DNA of 32,057 bases, from NCBI GenBank assembly GCA_013695575.1, contig JACDAF010000152.1:1-32057 (forward strand), in the 5' to 3' direction. The notes below the pieces were generated by a model. That model was given only the letters and a program-made list of their open reading frames with translations. It did not search any database and was not told the DNA's origin. The stretch is from Chloroflexota bacterium. GTDB lineage: Bacteria; Chloroflexota; Limnocylindria; P2-11E. The position numbers and the translations under genes are program-made. Numbering within the stretch: position 1 is the first letter of the stretch; each line of letters starts with the position of its first letter. Below are positions 23,383 through 32,057 of the stretch, piece after piece.

Positions 23383-24228
23383 ATGGACCCCGAGCCACGG
23401 CTGCCGGACACTCTCGTCGGGGACGTGCTCGAGCGGCTGGACCTGCGCGCCCCGACCACGGATCTCGTAGGCCTGACCGCGATGTACGCCGCGTGGTGCC
23501 GCGAGGTCCCCTGGGACAACGTGCAGAAGCGCATCACTGTCGCCGAGCGGCGTCCCGTGCTCGCGGGTGCCGACCCGGACGAGTTCTTCCGTAACTTCCT
23601 GCGACACGGCACCGGTGGGACCTGCTGGCCGTCGAGCGGTGCGCTCCACGCGCTGCTCACGGCACTCGGCTTCGACACGCGGCGTGCCGTGGCCGCGATG
23701 ATGTACGACCGGGCAGGGAAGGTCCCCAACCACGCTACCGAGATCGTCCGGGCGGACGGCGAGGAGTGGCTCGTCGACTCCTCGATGCTCTGCGAACGCC
23801 CGCTCGCGCTCCGCCACGGTGAACGTACGGCCATCGACGATCCGCTCTACCCGATGCGTGCCGCACCGAACGATGACGGGATGTGGCTCGTGACCTGGGC
23901 GGCCTACGCCCGCGACGAGCAGATCGGATGCTGGCTCTTCGAGGACGACGTCCCGCAGGCGCGCCTGCTCGAGCGCTACGAGGCCTCGCGTACCAGCGGG
24001 TTCAGCTACGGCTTGACCTTCCGGCGCAACGCGGCGGACGGCGTGCTCTCGCTGAACCGCACGACCCGCGCGTTCAAGGACCGGCAAGGCACGCTCACGA
24101 TGCGCGAGGTCGCCGACCGGGCCGCGATCCTCATGGGTGAGGGCGGGCTCTCGCCCGAGATCGTCGCGCGCCTCCCCGACGACGAGCCGGAGCCCCCGCG
24201 AGCCCCGTCGCCGCCTGATCGTCGCTGA
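23383..24228 (+). CDS. Arylamine N-acetyltransferase-like protein
   Basis: Probable cysteine acyltransferase of the NAT family (PF00797), though divergent. Cys81 in RHGTGGTCWPSSGALHALL fits the NAT R-G-G-x-C motif; His117 in NHATEIV and Asp132 in LVDSSM complete a Cys-His-Asp triad with near-canonical spacing (36 and 15 residues, against about 38 and 15 in known NATs). LTAMYAAWCREVPWDN near residues 31-46 mirrors the NAT motif VPFEN. The 281-residue length is normal for NATs. Start is uncertain: ATG 23383, or GTG 23371 four codons upstream; GGGAG at 23363-23367 is badly spaced for both. The tail is Pro-rich. Acetyl-CoA use is inference; another acyl donor is possible. Confidence 0.75.
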   Translation: MDPEPRLPDTLVGDVLERLDLRAPTTDLVGLTAMYAAWCREVPWDNVQKRITVAERRPVLAGADPDEFFRNFLRHGTGGTCWPSSGALHALLTALGFDTRRAVAAMMYDRAGKVPNHATEIVRADGEEWLVDSSMLCERPLALRHGERTAIDDPLYPMRAAPNDDGMWLVTWAAYARDEQIGCWLFEDDVPQARLLERYEASRTSGFSYGLTFRRNAADGVLSLNRTTRAFKDRQGTLTMREVADRAAILMGEGGLSPEIVARLPDDEPEPPRAPSPPDRR

Positions 24229-24266
24229 GCCGACATCCGGTCGTGCTCTCGTCCGCCGTCCGAGCC

Positions 24267-24282
24267 CCCGCGCTGTCGCGGG
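24267..24282 (+). other. Small GC hairpin before proC
   Basis: CCCGCG-CTGT-CGCGGG forms a 6-bp stem with a 4-nt loop in the 70-base gap between the NAT-like gene and proC. There is no T-run. CACAAT lies 7 nt before the proC ATG and may be a -10 box. Confidence 0.2.
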
Positions 24283-24298
24283 CCGCACAATCCGCCTG

Positions 24299-25138
24299 AT
24301 GGCACAGCGGAGCACGCGGATCGCGTTCGTCGGCGGTGGCACGATGGCCGAAGCGATGGTGCGCGGGCTGCTCGAGCGCAGGCTCGTAACGCCGAAGCGC
24401 CTCACCGTGAGCGGGCCGCGACGCGAGCGACGCGCCGAGCTGGTGAAGACCTACCGCGTGAGTGCCGTGGCCTCGAACGTGGAGGCGGCACGCGGCGCCG
24501 ACGTCGTCGTCATGTCGGTGAAGCCGCAGGTCCTGCCGCGCGTCATGGCCGAGCTGCGGGGCAAGCTGGCCCCGGATCAGCTCGTGCTGTCGATCGTGGC
24601 AGGAGCCTCATCCGACGCGCTCCGCGCGGGCCTCGACCACGCCTCCATCGTGCGCGCGATGCCGAACACCCCAGCGCAGGTGGCAATGGGCGTGACGGTG
24701 TGGTGGGCGACGCCGTCCGTCGGCGCCGATCAGCGGAATGGGGCTCGAGCGATCCTCGCCGCGCTCGGCGAGGAGATCGAGGTCGAGCAGGAGGAGCAGG
24801 TCGACATGGCGACCGCGCTCTCCGGCACCGGGCCGTCGTACGTCTTCCTGCTCATGGAGGCGCTGGTCGACGCCGGCGTGCATCTCGGTTTCTCGCGGCG
24901 AGTGGCCGAGGAGCTCGTGCTGCGCACGGTCGAGGGATCCGCGCTCTTCGCGCGGCGGAGCGGCCGCCACCTCGCCGAGCTGCGGAATATGGTCACTTCA
25001 CCAGGCGGCACGAGCGCGGCGGCCCTCTACCAGCTCGAGAAGGGCGGCCTGCGGACGGTGCTCTCGAAGGCCGTCTATGCCGCGTACCAGCGCACGCGCG
25101 AGCTGGGCGATTCAGCGGAGCGCGGGAAGAAGACCTAG
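24299..25138 (+). CDS. proC: Pyrroline-5-carboxylate reductase
   Basis: Last step of proline synthesis: reduces pyrroline-5-carboxylate with NAD(P)H. The 279 residues have the N-terminal Rossmann motif FVGGGTMAEAM, then VVVMSVKPQVLP and VRAMPNTPAQV, and the C-terminal dimer domain with ALSGTGPSYVFLLMEAL and the signature MVTSPGGTSAAALYQLEKGG. All expected motifs are intact. The ATG at 24299 fits the family; longer reading upstream would overlap the NAT-like gene. No ribosome-binding site is seen. The stop codon shares CTAG with the convergent hydrolase gene. Confidence 0.96.
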   Translation: MAQRSTRIAFVGGGTMAEAMVRGLLERRLVTPKRLTVSGPRRERRAELVKTYRVSAVASNVEAARGADVVVMSVKPQVLPRVMAELRGKLAPDQLVLSIVAGASSDALRAGLDHASIVRAMPNTPAQVAMGVTVWWATPSVGADQRNGARAILAALGEEIEVEQEEQVDMATALSGTGPSYVFLLMEALVDAGVHLGFSRRVAEELVLRTVEGSALFARRSGRHLAELRNMVTSPGGTSAAALYQLEKGGLRTVLSKAVYAAYQRTRELGDSAERGKKT

Positions 25139-25782
25139 CGCGCTCGCGAGTCCAGAGCGACCACCTGGATGTTGTCGGGGAGCGAGCTGCGCGTCACCGA
25201 GAGCTTCGCGACAGGAACGAGGTCCTTTACGCCGAGCTCGTGCAGCAGGCGCTCATAGGGCGAGTCCTTCTTGCTCTCGTCCTTGTTGTCGTCACGGTCG
25301 TACGACATCGGCACGACGACCTTGGGCTCGAGCTGGTGGATCACCTCGGCCGCGGTCGCCGCAGCGAGGTTCGTCTCGCCGCCGCCGATGGGGACGAGCA
25401 CGATGTCCACGTCGCCGATGCGCTCGAGGTCCAGAGACGGCAGGCTGTGGCCGAGGTCGCCGAGGTGGCAGACCGTGAGGTCATCGAGACGGATGGTGTA
25501 GATCGTGTTCCGTCCGCGCCTCGCGCCCTTCTCGTCGTCGTGCCAGCTCGCGATACCCGTCACGAGGATCTCGCGGACCTCGTACTCACCCGGGCCGTCG
25601 AGCACGACCGGATCGCCGCCGACCGAGCGAAGGCTCGAATGCCCGGGGTCGTCGTGGGAGATCGTGACGAGGTGCGCTTCGGTCTTCGGGATTGCATGGC
25701 CGGACTTCGGGTCCGGGGGGTCGGTGAGCACGATCCCCTCGCGCCCGCGGAGGCGGAAGCAGGCGTGTCCCAGCCAGGTCAT
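25135..25782 (-). CDS. Metallo-beta-lactamase-fold hydrolase, UPF0173/YtkL-like, altered metal site
   Basis: A 215-residue Lactamase_B_3-type protein, beginning MTWLGHACFRLRG and followed by LTDPP. The metal motif, commonly HxHxDH, reads H43-D-D-P-G-H48 (ISHDDPGHS); VCHLGDLGHSL and the VPIGGG turn are typical of the subgroup, and the later VVVPMSYD stands where VIPMHY is usual, so a further ligand His is Ser. The enzyme may therefore bind metal differently or have lost activity. A GTG two codons upstream (25788) is another possible start. The gene converges on proC with a 4-nt overlap. Its substrate is unknown, as for most of this family. Confidence 0.82.
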   Translation of the reverse strand: MTWLGHACFRLRGREGIVLTDPPDPKSGHAIPKTEAHLVTISHDDPGHSSLRSVGGDPVVLDGPGEYEVREILVTGIASWHDDEKGARRGRNTIYTIRLDDLTVCHLGDLGHSLPSLDLERIGDVDIVLVPIGGGETNLAAATAAEVIHQLEPKVVVPMSYDRDDNKDESKKDSPYERLLHELGVKDLVPVAKLSVTRSSLPDNIQVVALDSRAR

Positions 25783-25895
25783 GTCCACAGGGCCATTCTC
25801 GCGGAACGCGCCAGGCGGCGCGGGGCCCGGCGCAGGAGCAGGAGCAAGGGCTCGCAACTCTTAGCGTTCTCTCACGCCTCCGCGGCCGCGGTGCC

Positions 25896-25901
25896 TAAAC
25901 T
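25896..25901 (+). promoter_or_regulatory. Candidate -10 box for the efflux operon
   Basis: TAAACT, the same hexamer as at thyX, lies in the 187-base divergent gap and predicts a leader of about 62 nt before the TTG at 25970. No clear -35. The rest of the gap shows no other recognisable element besides the GGAGG ribosome-binding site. Confidence 0.25.
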
Positions 25902-25969
25902 CGAGTGCCCTGGCGTGAGCCTGCCTTTGGCCGGCCGCCTATCTCGCGCCGGGTCGGAGGGTGCAGGGC

Positions 25970-28074
25970 TTGTCCGTACTCACGTCCGCGATCGGGACCT
26001 GGCCGGGGCGCGCGCTGCTCGGCGCGATCGTCGCGATGGTCGTCGGCGTCCCGCTCGTCATCAGCCGTGTGACCGCGGCGCCCGCACCGGCCGAATACCG
26101 CACCACTGCCGTCACACGCGGCGCGGTGACGCAGACCGTATCCGTCTCTGGTTCGGTGAATGCCGCAGGGACCGTGCGCCTGAACTTCAAGAGCGCCGGC
26201 CGCCTCGCGGAGGTCCTGGTAAAGGTCGGCGACCAGGTCACCCCGGGCCAGGCGCTCGCGCGGCTGGACACGGCCGACCTCGCGGTCGCGGTCGCCCAGG
26301 CGAATGCGACTCTCGCTTCGGCGGAGGCCAAGTACGAGCAGACTGCCGCGGGCGCGTCCCCCGAGGACATCGCGATCGCGCGACTCTCGGTCGACAACGC
26401 CCAGCGCTCCCTGGAGCAGGCTCGGAAGACGACGGAGAACGACGTCGAGAGCAGCAGGCTTTCCACCGAGACCGCGCAGCGCTCGCTCGAGCAAACGCAG
26501 CGCACGATCGCGAACGACCTCGCGAACGCGCAGGCCGGCCTGACGCGCGTCGCGTCGACCTTCAGCTCGTCCCGAGCCGGGTACGCCTCGCTCACCGGCG
26601 CGGTCACGAGCGAGACGACCGCGTATGACTCGGAGATCGAGCGGGCACGCGCACAGCTGACGACCGCGCAGGACCGCCTTGCGCCGAAAGTCGCGAGCGC
26701 CGACAGCAAAGCGGCGCAGTCCGCGGTGTACAGCGCACAGCTCTCGCTGACGAACGCATCCGGATACGTCCAAAGCGGTGTGCGCCCGGCGCTCGCCGAG
26801 TACGCGGTCGCCCTCACCGATCTGCAGCGCGCCATCGGGTCATTCGACGCCGCGATCGCCGCCGGCCAGGACACCAGCGCCGCAGCGGCCGCGTACCAGG
26901 CCGCGCAGCTGGCGTACACGACCGCGGCGACGAAGCTGTCGGGCTCTCTCGACGCGCCCAATGGACAGCTCGCCGCGGCGCAGGCGAGCGTCGCGAGCGC
27001 GCAGTCGTCCCTCAACACCACGGCCACGCGCACCGACACGAGCTTCGACGACGTGCGCGCTGACCTCGCGGCGCTGCAGGTGACGCTCACCGGCGACCAG
27101 CAGCGCGCCACGCTCACGAAGTCGCGGATCGCTCAGGCGGGCTCCACGCTCGCGTCCCTGACGGATGCCGTGGGCGGGGCGTACCTGAGCGCGCTGAACG
27201 CGGTCTCCACGGCGCGCGCGAAGAACGACGCGTCGCTGGCTTCGGCGCAGAACACGGTGGCGAAGGCGGAGCAGGACCTCTCGAGCGCGCAGGAGCGCGC
27301 GAGGACCTCCATCGTCACATCGGAGAACGCGCTGGAGTCGACGCGCGCCACGCTCGCGAAGGCCAGCACCGGCGCGAAGAGCTACGACATCGCATCGGCA
27401 TATGCCGGCGTGCTCGCGGCGCAGGCATCGCTCGAAAAGACGCAGAACGACCTGAACGGCGCACTGCTCCGTGCGCCCGCGGGCGGCACGGTCACCGCGA
27501 TCGGCGGGCAGGTCGGCGAGTTCGTGGCCGGCGGCGGCACGAGCAATCCGTTCATCACGATCGCGAACCTCACGAGCCTCGCGCTCCACGGGACGGTCGG
27601 CGAGGCCGACGTCGCGAAGCTCCGGCCCGGTCAGGTCGCGACCGTCGCCGTCGACGCCGTCGGCACCGGCACACGCATGACCGGGAAGGTCACGGTCATC
27701 GATCCCGCGGCGACCATCCAGCAGGGCGTCCCGGTCTACGGCGTCGACGTGACGCTCGACGTGCCGAACGCGCAGGTCCGGCCGGGCATGTCCGGAACGG
27801 CGAGCGTGATCATCGCGAGCCGCACGAACGTGCTGACCGTGCCGAACCTCGCGGTCCGCACCACGGCCGGGCGGCGCGGCGTGCAGGTGCTGCGGGACGG
27901 CCAGCCGGTGGACTCCGAGGTCACGCTCGGCATCTCGAACGAGACGGTCACCGAGGTCGCGAGCGGGCTGCAGGAGGGCGACCTCGTGGTCCTGCCTCAG
28001 CCGCGGGCCACCACGCCGGCGCAGCAGAACCAGCCGCGCATCGGTGGCGGCGGGGTGCCCGTGGTACCCGGGCG

Positions 28075-28078
<4 letters not shown>
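25970..28078 (+). CDS. HlyD/MacA-type efflux adaptor with very long coiled-coil
   Basis: Extracytoplasmic adaptor of an ABC efflux or signalling complex. The 702 residues begin with a membrane helix (about 17-33). The two halves of the lipoyl domain are far apart: AGRLAEVLVKVGDQVTPGQALARLD (about 76-100) and LLRAPAGGTVTAIGGQVGEFVAGG (about 499-522). Between them is some 400 residues of Ala/Gln/Ser/Thr-rich helix with repeats such as AQRSLEQ...T..ND, predicted coiled coil. MacA hairpins are around 100 residues. Beta-barrel and membrane-proximal domains follow (GEADVAKLRPGQVATV; VRPGMSGTASVII). I chose the TTG at 25970 because GGAGG lies 9 nt before it; the GTG at 25961 abuts GGAGG. The stop overlaps the ATPase start (GTGA). 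Confidence 0.88.
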
Positions 28079-28805
<727 letters not shown>

Positions 28806-28809
<4 letters not shown>

Positions 28810-30062
28810 AGCTCCTCGACTCGCTGCGGTCCGCGCTGCGGTCGCTCGTCGTCAACAAGCTGCGCAGTGCGCTCACGATGCTCGGTGTGGTGATCGGCGT
28901 CGCGGCGGTGATCGCGATGGTCGCCGTGGGCAACGGCGCATCCGAGCGCGTGCAGAGCACCGTGCTCCAGCTGGGGTCGAACCTCGTCACGGTGACGCCA
29001 GGCGCCCAGACCGATCAGGGGCTGCGCGGTGCCGGCGCGATCGCGCAGAGCCTCACCCTCGACGACATGCGGTCCGTGAGCGAGCAGCTCGCGGGCTCGA
29101 TCCAGGCGATCGAGGCGGAGCAGACGGCGGGGCGCTGGCAGATCGTCGCCGGCGGGACGAACTGGAACGCGCCCGTGACCGGCGTGACCGAGCAGTACCC
29201 GCTCGTCCGGGATTGGAAGCTCGCAGCCGGTGAGTTCTTCACCGAGTCCGACCTCCGTCTGAACGCGCAGGTCGCCGTGCTGGGCGCGACGACCGCGGCC
29301 AACCTCTTCGGCGACGGTGAGGCCGTGGGACAGACGATCCAGCTCCGCCAGGCCGGGGCGGCCGGCCAGCGTGCGCGGATCATCTCGTTCCGCGTGATCG
29401 GCGTCCTTGAGGCGAAGGGCTCGACGTTCGGATTCGGCCGCGACGATCAGATCCTGGTGCCCACGACGACGTCGCAGCGCGTGCTCACCGGACGCACGAA
29501 CGCGGTGAGCTCGATCGTCATCAAGGCCGCGGCGACGGAGACGATGGCGGAGACGACGGAGGACGTGCGCGCGATCCTGCTCGCGCGGCACAAGATCAGC
29601 GACCCGCAAGCGGCCGACTTCACGGTGACGAACCAGAACGACACGCTCGCGGCGCTCTCGACCATCACGACGACGTTCACGCTGCTGCTCGGGTCGATCG
29701 GCGGGATCTCGCTGCTCGTCGGCGGCATCGGGATCATGAACATCATGCTCGTCTCGGTGAATGAGCGGACGCGTGAGATCGGCATCCGCAAGGCGGTCGG
29801 CGCGCGCCGGCGTGACATCCTCATGCAGTTCCTCATCGAAGCCATCGCGCTCACCGGCACGGGCGGCATCCTCGGGATCCTCCTCGGCTGGGGCATCACC
29901 GAGGTCGTGAAGCGCTTCCAGCCCGACGTCCTCGTCGTCATCACCGCGGGCACCGTGGCGGTCGCCGTCGGCGTGTCCGTCGCGATCGGCGTGATCTTCG
30001 GCCTCTATCCGGCGGTGCGCGCCGCGCGGCTGCATCCGATCGAGGCGCTTCGGTATGAGTAA
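28806..30062 (+). CDS. MacB-type ABC permease (FtsX family)
   Basis: Membrane subunit of the MacAB-like complex. The 418 residues have a first membrane helix in LTMLGVVIGVAAVIAMVAVGNGA, a large extracytoplasmic MacB_PCD domain (about 45-290), and three C-terminal helices of the FtsX domain, with GGIGIMNIMLVSVNERTREIG and IRKAVGARRRDI as the typical coupling segments. MacB permeases work by moving this outside domain, not by transporting through a channel. The GTG at 28806 overlaps the ATPase stop; the frame's upstream extension is a shadow. ATPase and permease are separate genes here, where E. coli MacB is fused. Confidence 0.94.
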
Positions 30063-30103
30063 GCGGCCGACGGCCGGACCGATCGAGAAGTAGGGAGAAC
30101 ATC

Positions 30104-30640
30104 ATGAACGCACGCTCAGCACAGATCGCCCTCGGCGTGGTCGTGGCCATCGCGCTCTTCGGCGGAGGCTTCGCGACAGGAGCGGTGCTCGGACCGTCGC
30201 GCGACGGCTCCGTGGCGACCAGCACGTCAGCTGGGACCACCGCGGCACCCGCGGCCCGGCGCGCGGGGGGTGTCGCACCGGGCGGCCAGGGCACCTTGGG
30301 CGCGACCAGTCAGGCGACCGCGGGCCGGGTCATCTCGGTGAACGATGGCTCCATCACCGTCGAGGTCCGCCAGCCTGGCCAGGCAGGCGCGTCGCCGACG
30401 ACGTCATCGACGATCGCGCTCGTCGGCTCGGACACCCGGTTGCTCAAGACGGTCGAGCAGGAGATCAGGCTCACCGATATCAAAGCGGGCGACCAGGTGA
30501 CGGTCGTCGGGACTGCCGATGCGGCCACGGGGACCGTGAGCGCGAATGCGGTCCTGGTCGGCGGCGGGGCGCTCCAGCAGGTGCTCGGCGGCCAGCGCGG
30601 GCGTGTGCCGGGGGCCAGCCCGAGCCCGAGTCCGCGCTAG
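30104..30640 (+). CDS. Small membrane-anchored or secreted DUF5666-like protein
   Basis: A 178-residue protein with an N-terminal hydrophobic helix (about 7-29, IALGVVVAIALFGGGFATGAVLG) and no lipobox, then a Thr/Ala/Gly-rich linker, and a small beta domain from about 72: ATAGRVISVNDGSITVEV, then TLLKTVEQE-like text and DIKAGDQVTVVGTADAATGTVSANAVLV. This pattern fits the DUF5666 / OB-like beta domain; the match is by eye. The C terminus is Gly/Pro/Ser-rich. The ATG has a strong GGGAGA ribosome-binding site. It is 41 nt after the permease and is probably the last gene of the efflux operon, so it may work with the complex outside the membrane. Function unknown. Confidence 0.7.
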   Translation: MNARSAQIALGVVVAIALFGGGFATGAVLGPSRDGSVATSTSAGTTAAPAARRAGGVAPGGQGTLGATSQATAGRVISVNDGSITVEVRQPGQAGASPTTSSTIALVGSDTRLLKTVEQEIRLTDIKAGDQVTVVGTADAATGTVSANAVLVGGGALQQVLGGQRGRVPGASPSPSPR

Positions 30641-30642
30641 TC

Positions 30643-30696
30643 GCGTATCCCGGAATGGCTTGGCCGATGAAACAGCAAGCCGTTTCCGGGACACGC
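30643..30696. repeat. Long imperfect inverted repeat between convergent genes
   Basis: The 20-nt arm at 30643-30662 pairs with 30676-30696 around a 13-nt loop, with one mismatch and one bulge. It nearly fills the 58-base gap between two convergent stop codons. No T-run follows on either strand. It may be a two-way terminator or a REP-like mobile palindrome. Confidence 0.5.
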
Positions 30697-30698
30697 CA

Positions 30699-32057
30699 CT
30701 AGGGCACGGGCCGCGGCAGCGGCGGCAGGTCGACGATCGACCAGGCACCGGCGAAGAGCCCGAGCAGCACCAGCACGGATGTGACGATGATCTCGAGGCG
30801 CTGCGTCGCCGGGGGCGGCGCGGTCCCGAGCGAGCGGCGCCCCTCGGCCTCGTGCCAGGGTCCGAAGACGAGCGAGTACAGCGCGACGAACAGGAGCGTG
30901 TACGCGGCGACCCAGACGCCCATGCCGAAGAGCCGTGCGAACGCGTCCGACACGGGGGGCCGCAGCGAGAGCCATCCGGCGACGTTCGTGAGCGCGTCGA
31001 CGACGCCGCCGAGGAGCGGGAGCTTCCCGAGCCACAGCCCGGCGGCATCACCGTCCGCGCCGAGCCGGTCGAGCGGTCGCATCCGCGACAACATCGCCGC
31101 GGCGAAGAGGATGAACGCGACGAGGCGCCACGAGACCATGGTGAGGACGCGGTCCCGCCGCCGGCGGATCCAGCGCTCCGTATCCGGCGAGCGGAACCGC
31201 GACGTCTGGGGCGCCCCGGGGGCGTTGACCTCCTGCGCCAGCAGCGACAGGAACTCCTCGCGATTCGTGAAATACCCGCCGTGGTCGGTGATCACGTTGA
31301 GCGTGTTCATCACCGGGACGTCCTCCGAGGCCTGGGCGCGCCCGGGTCGGACGAGCGTGCCTCCGGCGACGTAGTCGTAATCCGCCCAGACATCGAGCCA
31401 GCGGATGTGGCCGGGCAGATCGCCGCGGAGTCGGCGGGACCCCGAGGGCCGCAGGCGCCAGGCGTTGTTAAGGGCGCCGCCGACCGTCACGAGCGTCGAG
31501 ACCGCCTTGATCTCGGGGATCGGGGACGAGCTGAGCGCGTCGAAGGCGACCACGGCGCCCTGCGAATGCGCCATCACGACGATGCGGCCGCAGCGCTCCT
31601 GCGTGACGAGGTGCTTCACCGAATCCGCGACCGCCTGATGGATGTGGCGCGCCTGGACGTCGTCGTTGAGGAAGGTGTAGAAGTCGCCGATCTGGTCGAC
31701 GAGGAAGAGCCGGAGTGCGAGCACCGCGCGCTCGAAGGGACCAGGGAGCTGCGCGAGGAGGAAGAAGAGGGCGAGGAACGGCACGTAGAGCGCAGCTGCC
31801 AGGGCAACGCCGATGAGCAGGAAGAAGGCCGAGGCCGCGCGGATCGCCCGCTCGTAGAGCGGGCGCGGGATCGCGACCCACAGCGAGCCGTTCTTCGTGA
31901 AGCTCCGCCACAGGCGGTCGAGCACCCGCCACACGACCACGAGCGCCCAGCCGACCATCTTCGCGAAGCTCGGCGCGCTCAGGCGCGACGCCCACCACGC
32001 CTCCGCGAACACCCAGGTCTGCGCGGCGTCCGGCAAGCGCACCGCGAAGCGCGCCGG
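30699..32057 (-). CDS. Membrane-embedded alpha/beta serine hydrolase (5' end outside window)
   Basis: The frame is open through the right edge, so the true start is outside and about 452 residues are visible. A hydrophobic pair (about ASAFFLLIGVALAAALYVPFLALFFLLAQ) precedes an alpha/beta hydrolase core with the nucleophile elbow AHSQG in RIVVMAHSQGAVVAFDAL (Ser codon near 31563-31565), a likely acid in LDVWADYDYVAG and a likely His in NVITDHGGYFTN. Three more predicted membrane helices follow, ending in IIVTSVLVLLGLFAGAW. Lipase or esterase activity is inferred from the elbow; the membrane frame on both sides is unusual for a lipase. It converges on the efflux operon. Confidence 0.75.
   Translation of the reverse strand, partial: PARFAVRLPDAAQTWVFAEAWWASRLSAPSFAKMVGWALVVVWRVLDRLWRSFTKNGSLWVAIPRPLYERAIRAASAFFLLIGVALAAALYVPFLALFFLLAQLPGPFERAVLALRLFLVDQIGDFYTFLNDDVQARHIHQAVADSVKHLVTQERCGRIVVMAHSQGAVVAFDALSSSPIPEIKAVSTLVTVGGALNNAWRLRPSGSRRLRGDLPGHIRWLDVWADYDYVAGGTLVRPGRAQASEDVPVMNTLNVITDHGGYFTNREEFLSLLAQEVNAPGAPQTSRFRSPDTERWIRRRRDRVLTMVSWRLVAFILFAAAMLSRMRPLDRLGADGDAAGLWLGKLPLLGGVVDALTNVAGWLSLRPPVSDAFARLFGMGVWVAAYTLLFVALYSLVFGPWHEAEGRRSLGTAPPPATQRLEIIVTSVLVLLGLFAGAWSIVDLPPLPRPVP

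Overview
The window is a 32 kb, very GC-rich, densely packed bacterial chromosome segment. It holds 27 protein genes (two cut by the window edges), no RNA genes, no insertion sequences, no CRISPR and no gene-free stretch above about 190 bases. Start codons are often GTG or TTG, many genes overlap by 4-8 nt, and some genes have a TANNNT box just before the start codon in place of a ribosome-binding site. The order rplU-rpmA-rpmE-DUF1385-prfA, the MalFG-type sugar transporter with a lipoprotein binding protein, ThyX in place of ThyA, and the UPF0173-like hydrolase together suggest a Gram-positive-like or Chloroflexota-type lineage. That placement is inference; no rRNA is present to test it.

Layout. 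1-4634: 3' part absent thyX (minus), a GNAT acetyltransferase, a divergent beta-CASP nuclease, a TPR/LuxR-type regulator and a DinB-like protein. 4774-15201 (plus): pbpC, translationally coupled to a 1973-residue alpha-2-macroglobulin, then a glycogen-debranching-type glycosidase. 15241-18337 (minus): a sugar ABC importer (binding protein and two permeases, no ATPase). 18494-19812: an OmpR-like regulator converging on an ECF sigma factor. 19941-23326 (minus): operon rplU-rpmA-rpmE-DUF1385-prfA-thioesterase. 23383-25782: an arylamine N-acetyltransferase-like protein, proC, and a convergent metallo-hydrolase. 25970-30640 (plus): a MacA-like adaptor, MacB-type ATPase and permease, and a small secreted DUF5666-like protein. 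30699-32057: a membrane serine hydrolase, cut at its N terminus.

How the genes work together. The pbpC/alpha-2-macroglobulin pair resembles the E. coli pbpC-yfhM pair, thought to couple protease trapping with wall repair, but here the thioester Cys and Gln are replaced by Gly and Arg. The debranching-type enzyme and the sugar importer face each other across a hairpin and may form a carbohydrate-use region. The tripartite efflux-like operon has an adaptor whose helical hairpin is about 400 residues long, several times the usual size. Much of the rest is housekeeping.

The best leads are the thioester-less macroglobulin, the oversize adaptor, a terminator-like hairpin in the rplU leader, and several unexplained dyad or direct-repeat DNA elements in promoter regions. 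I see no clear multi-gene system that is wholly new.
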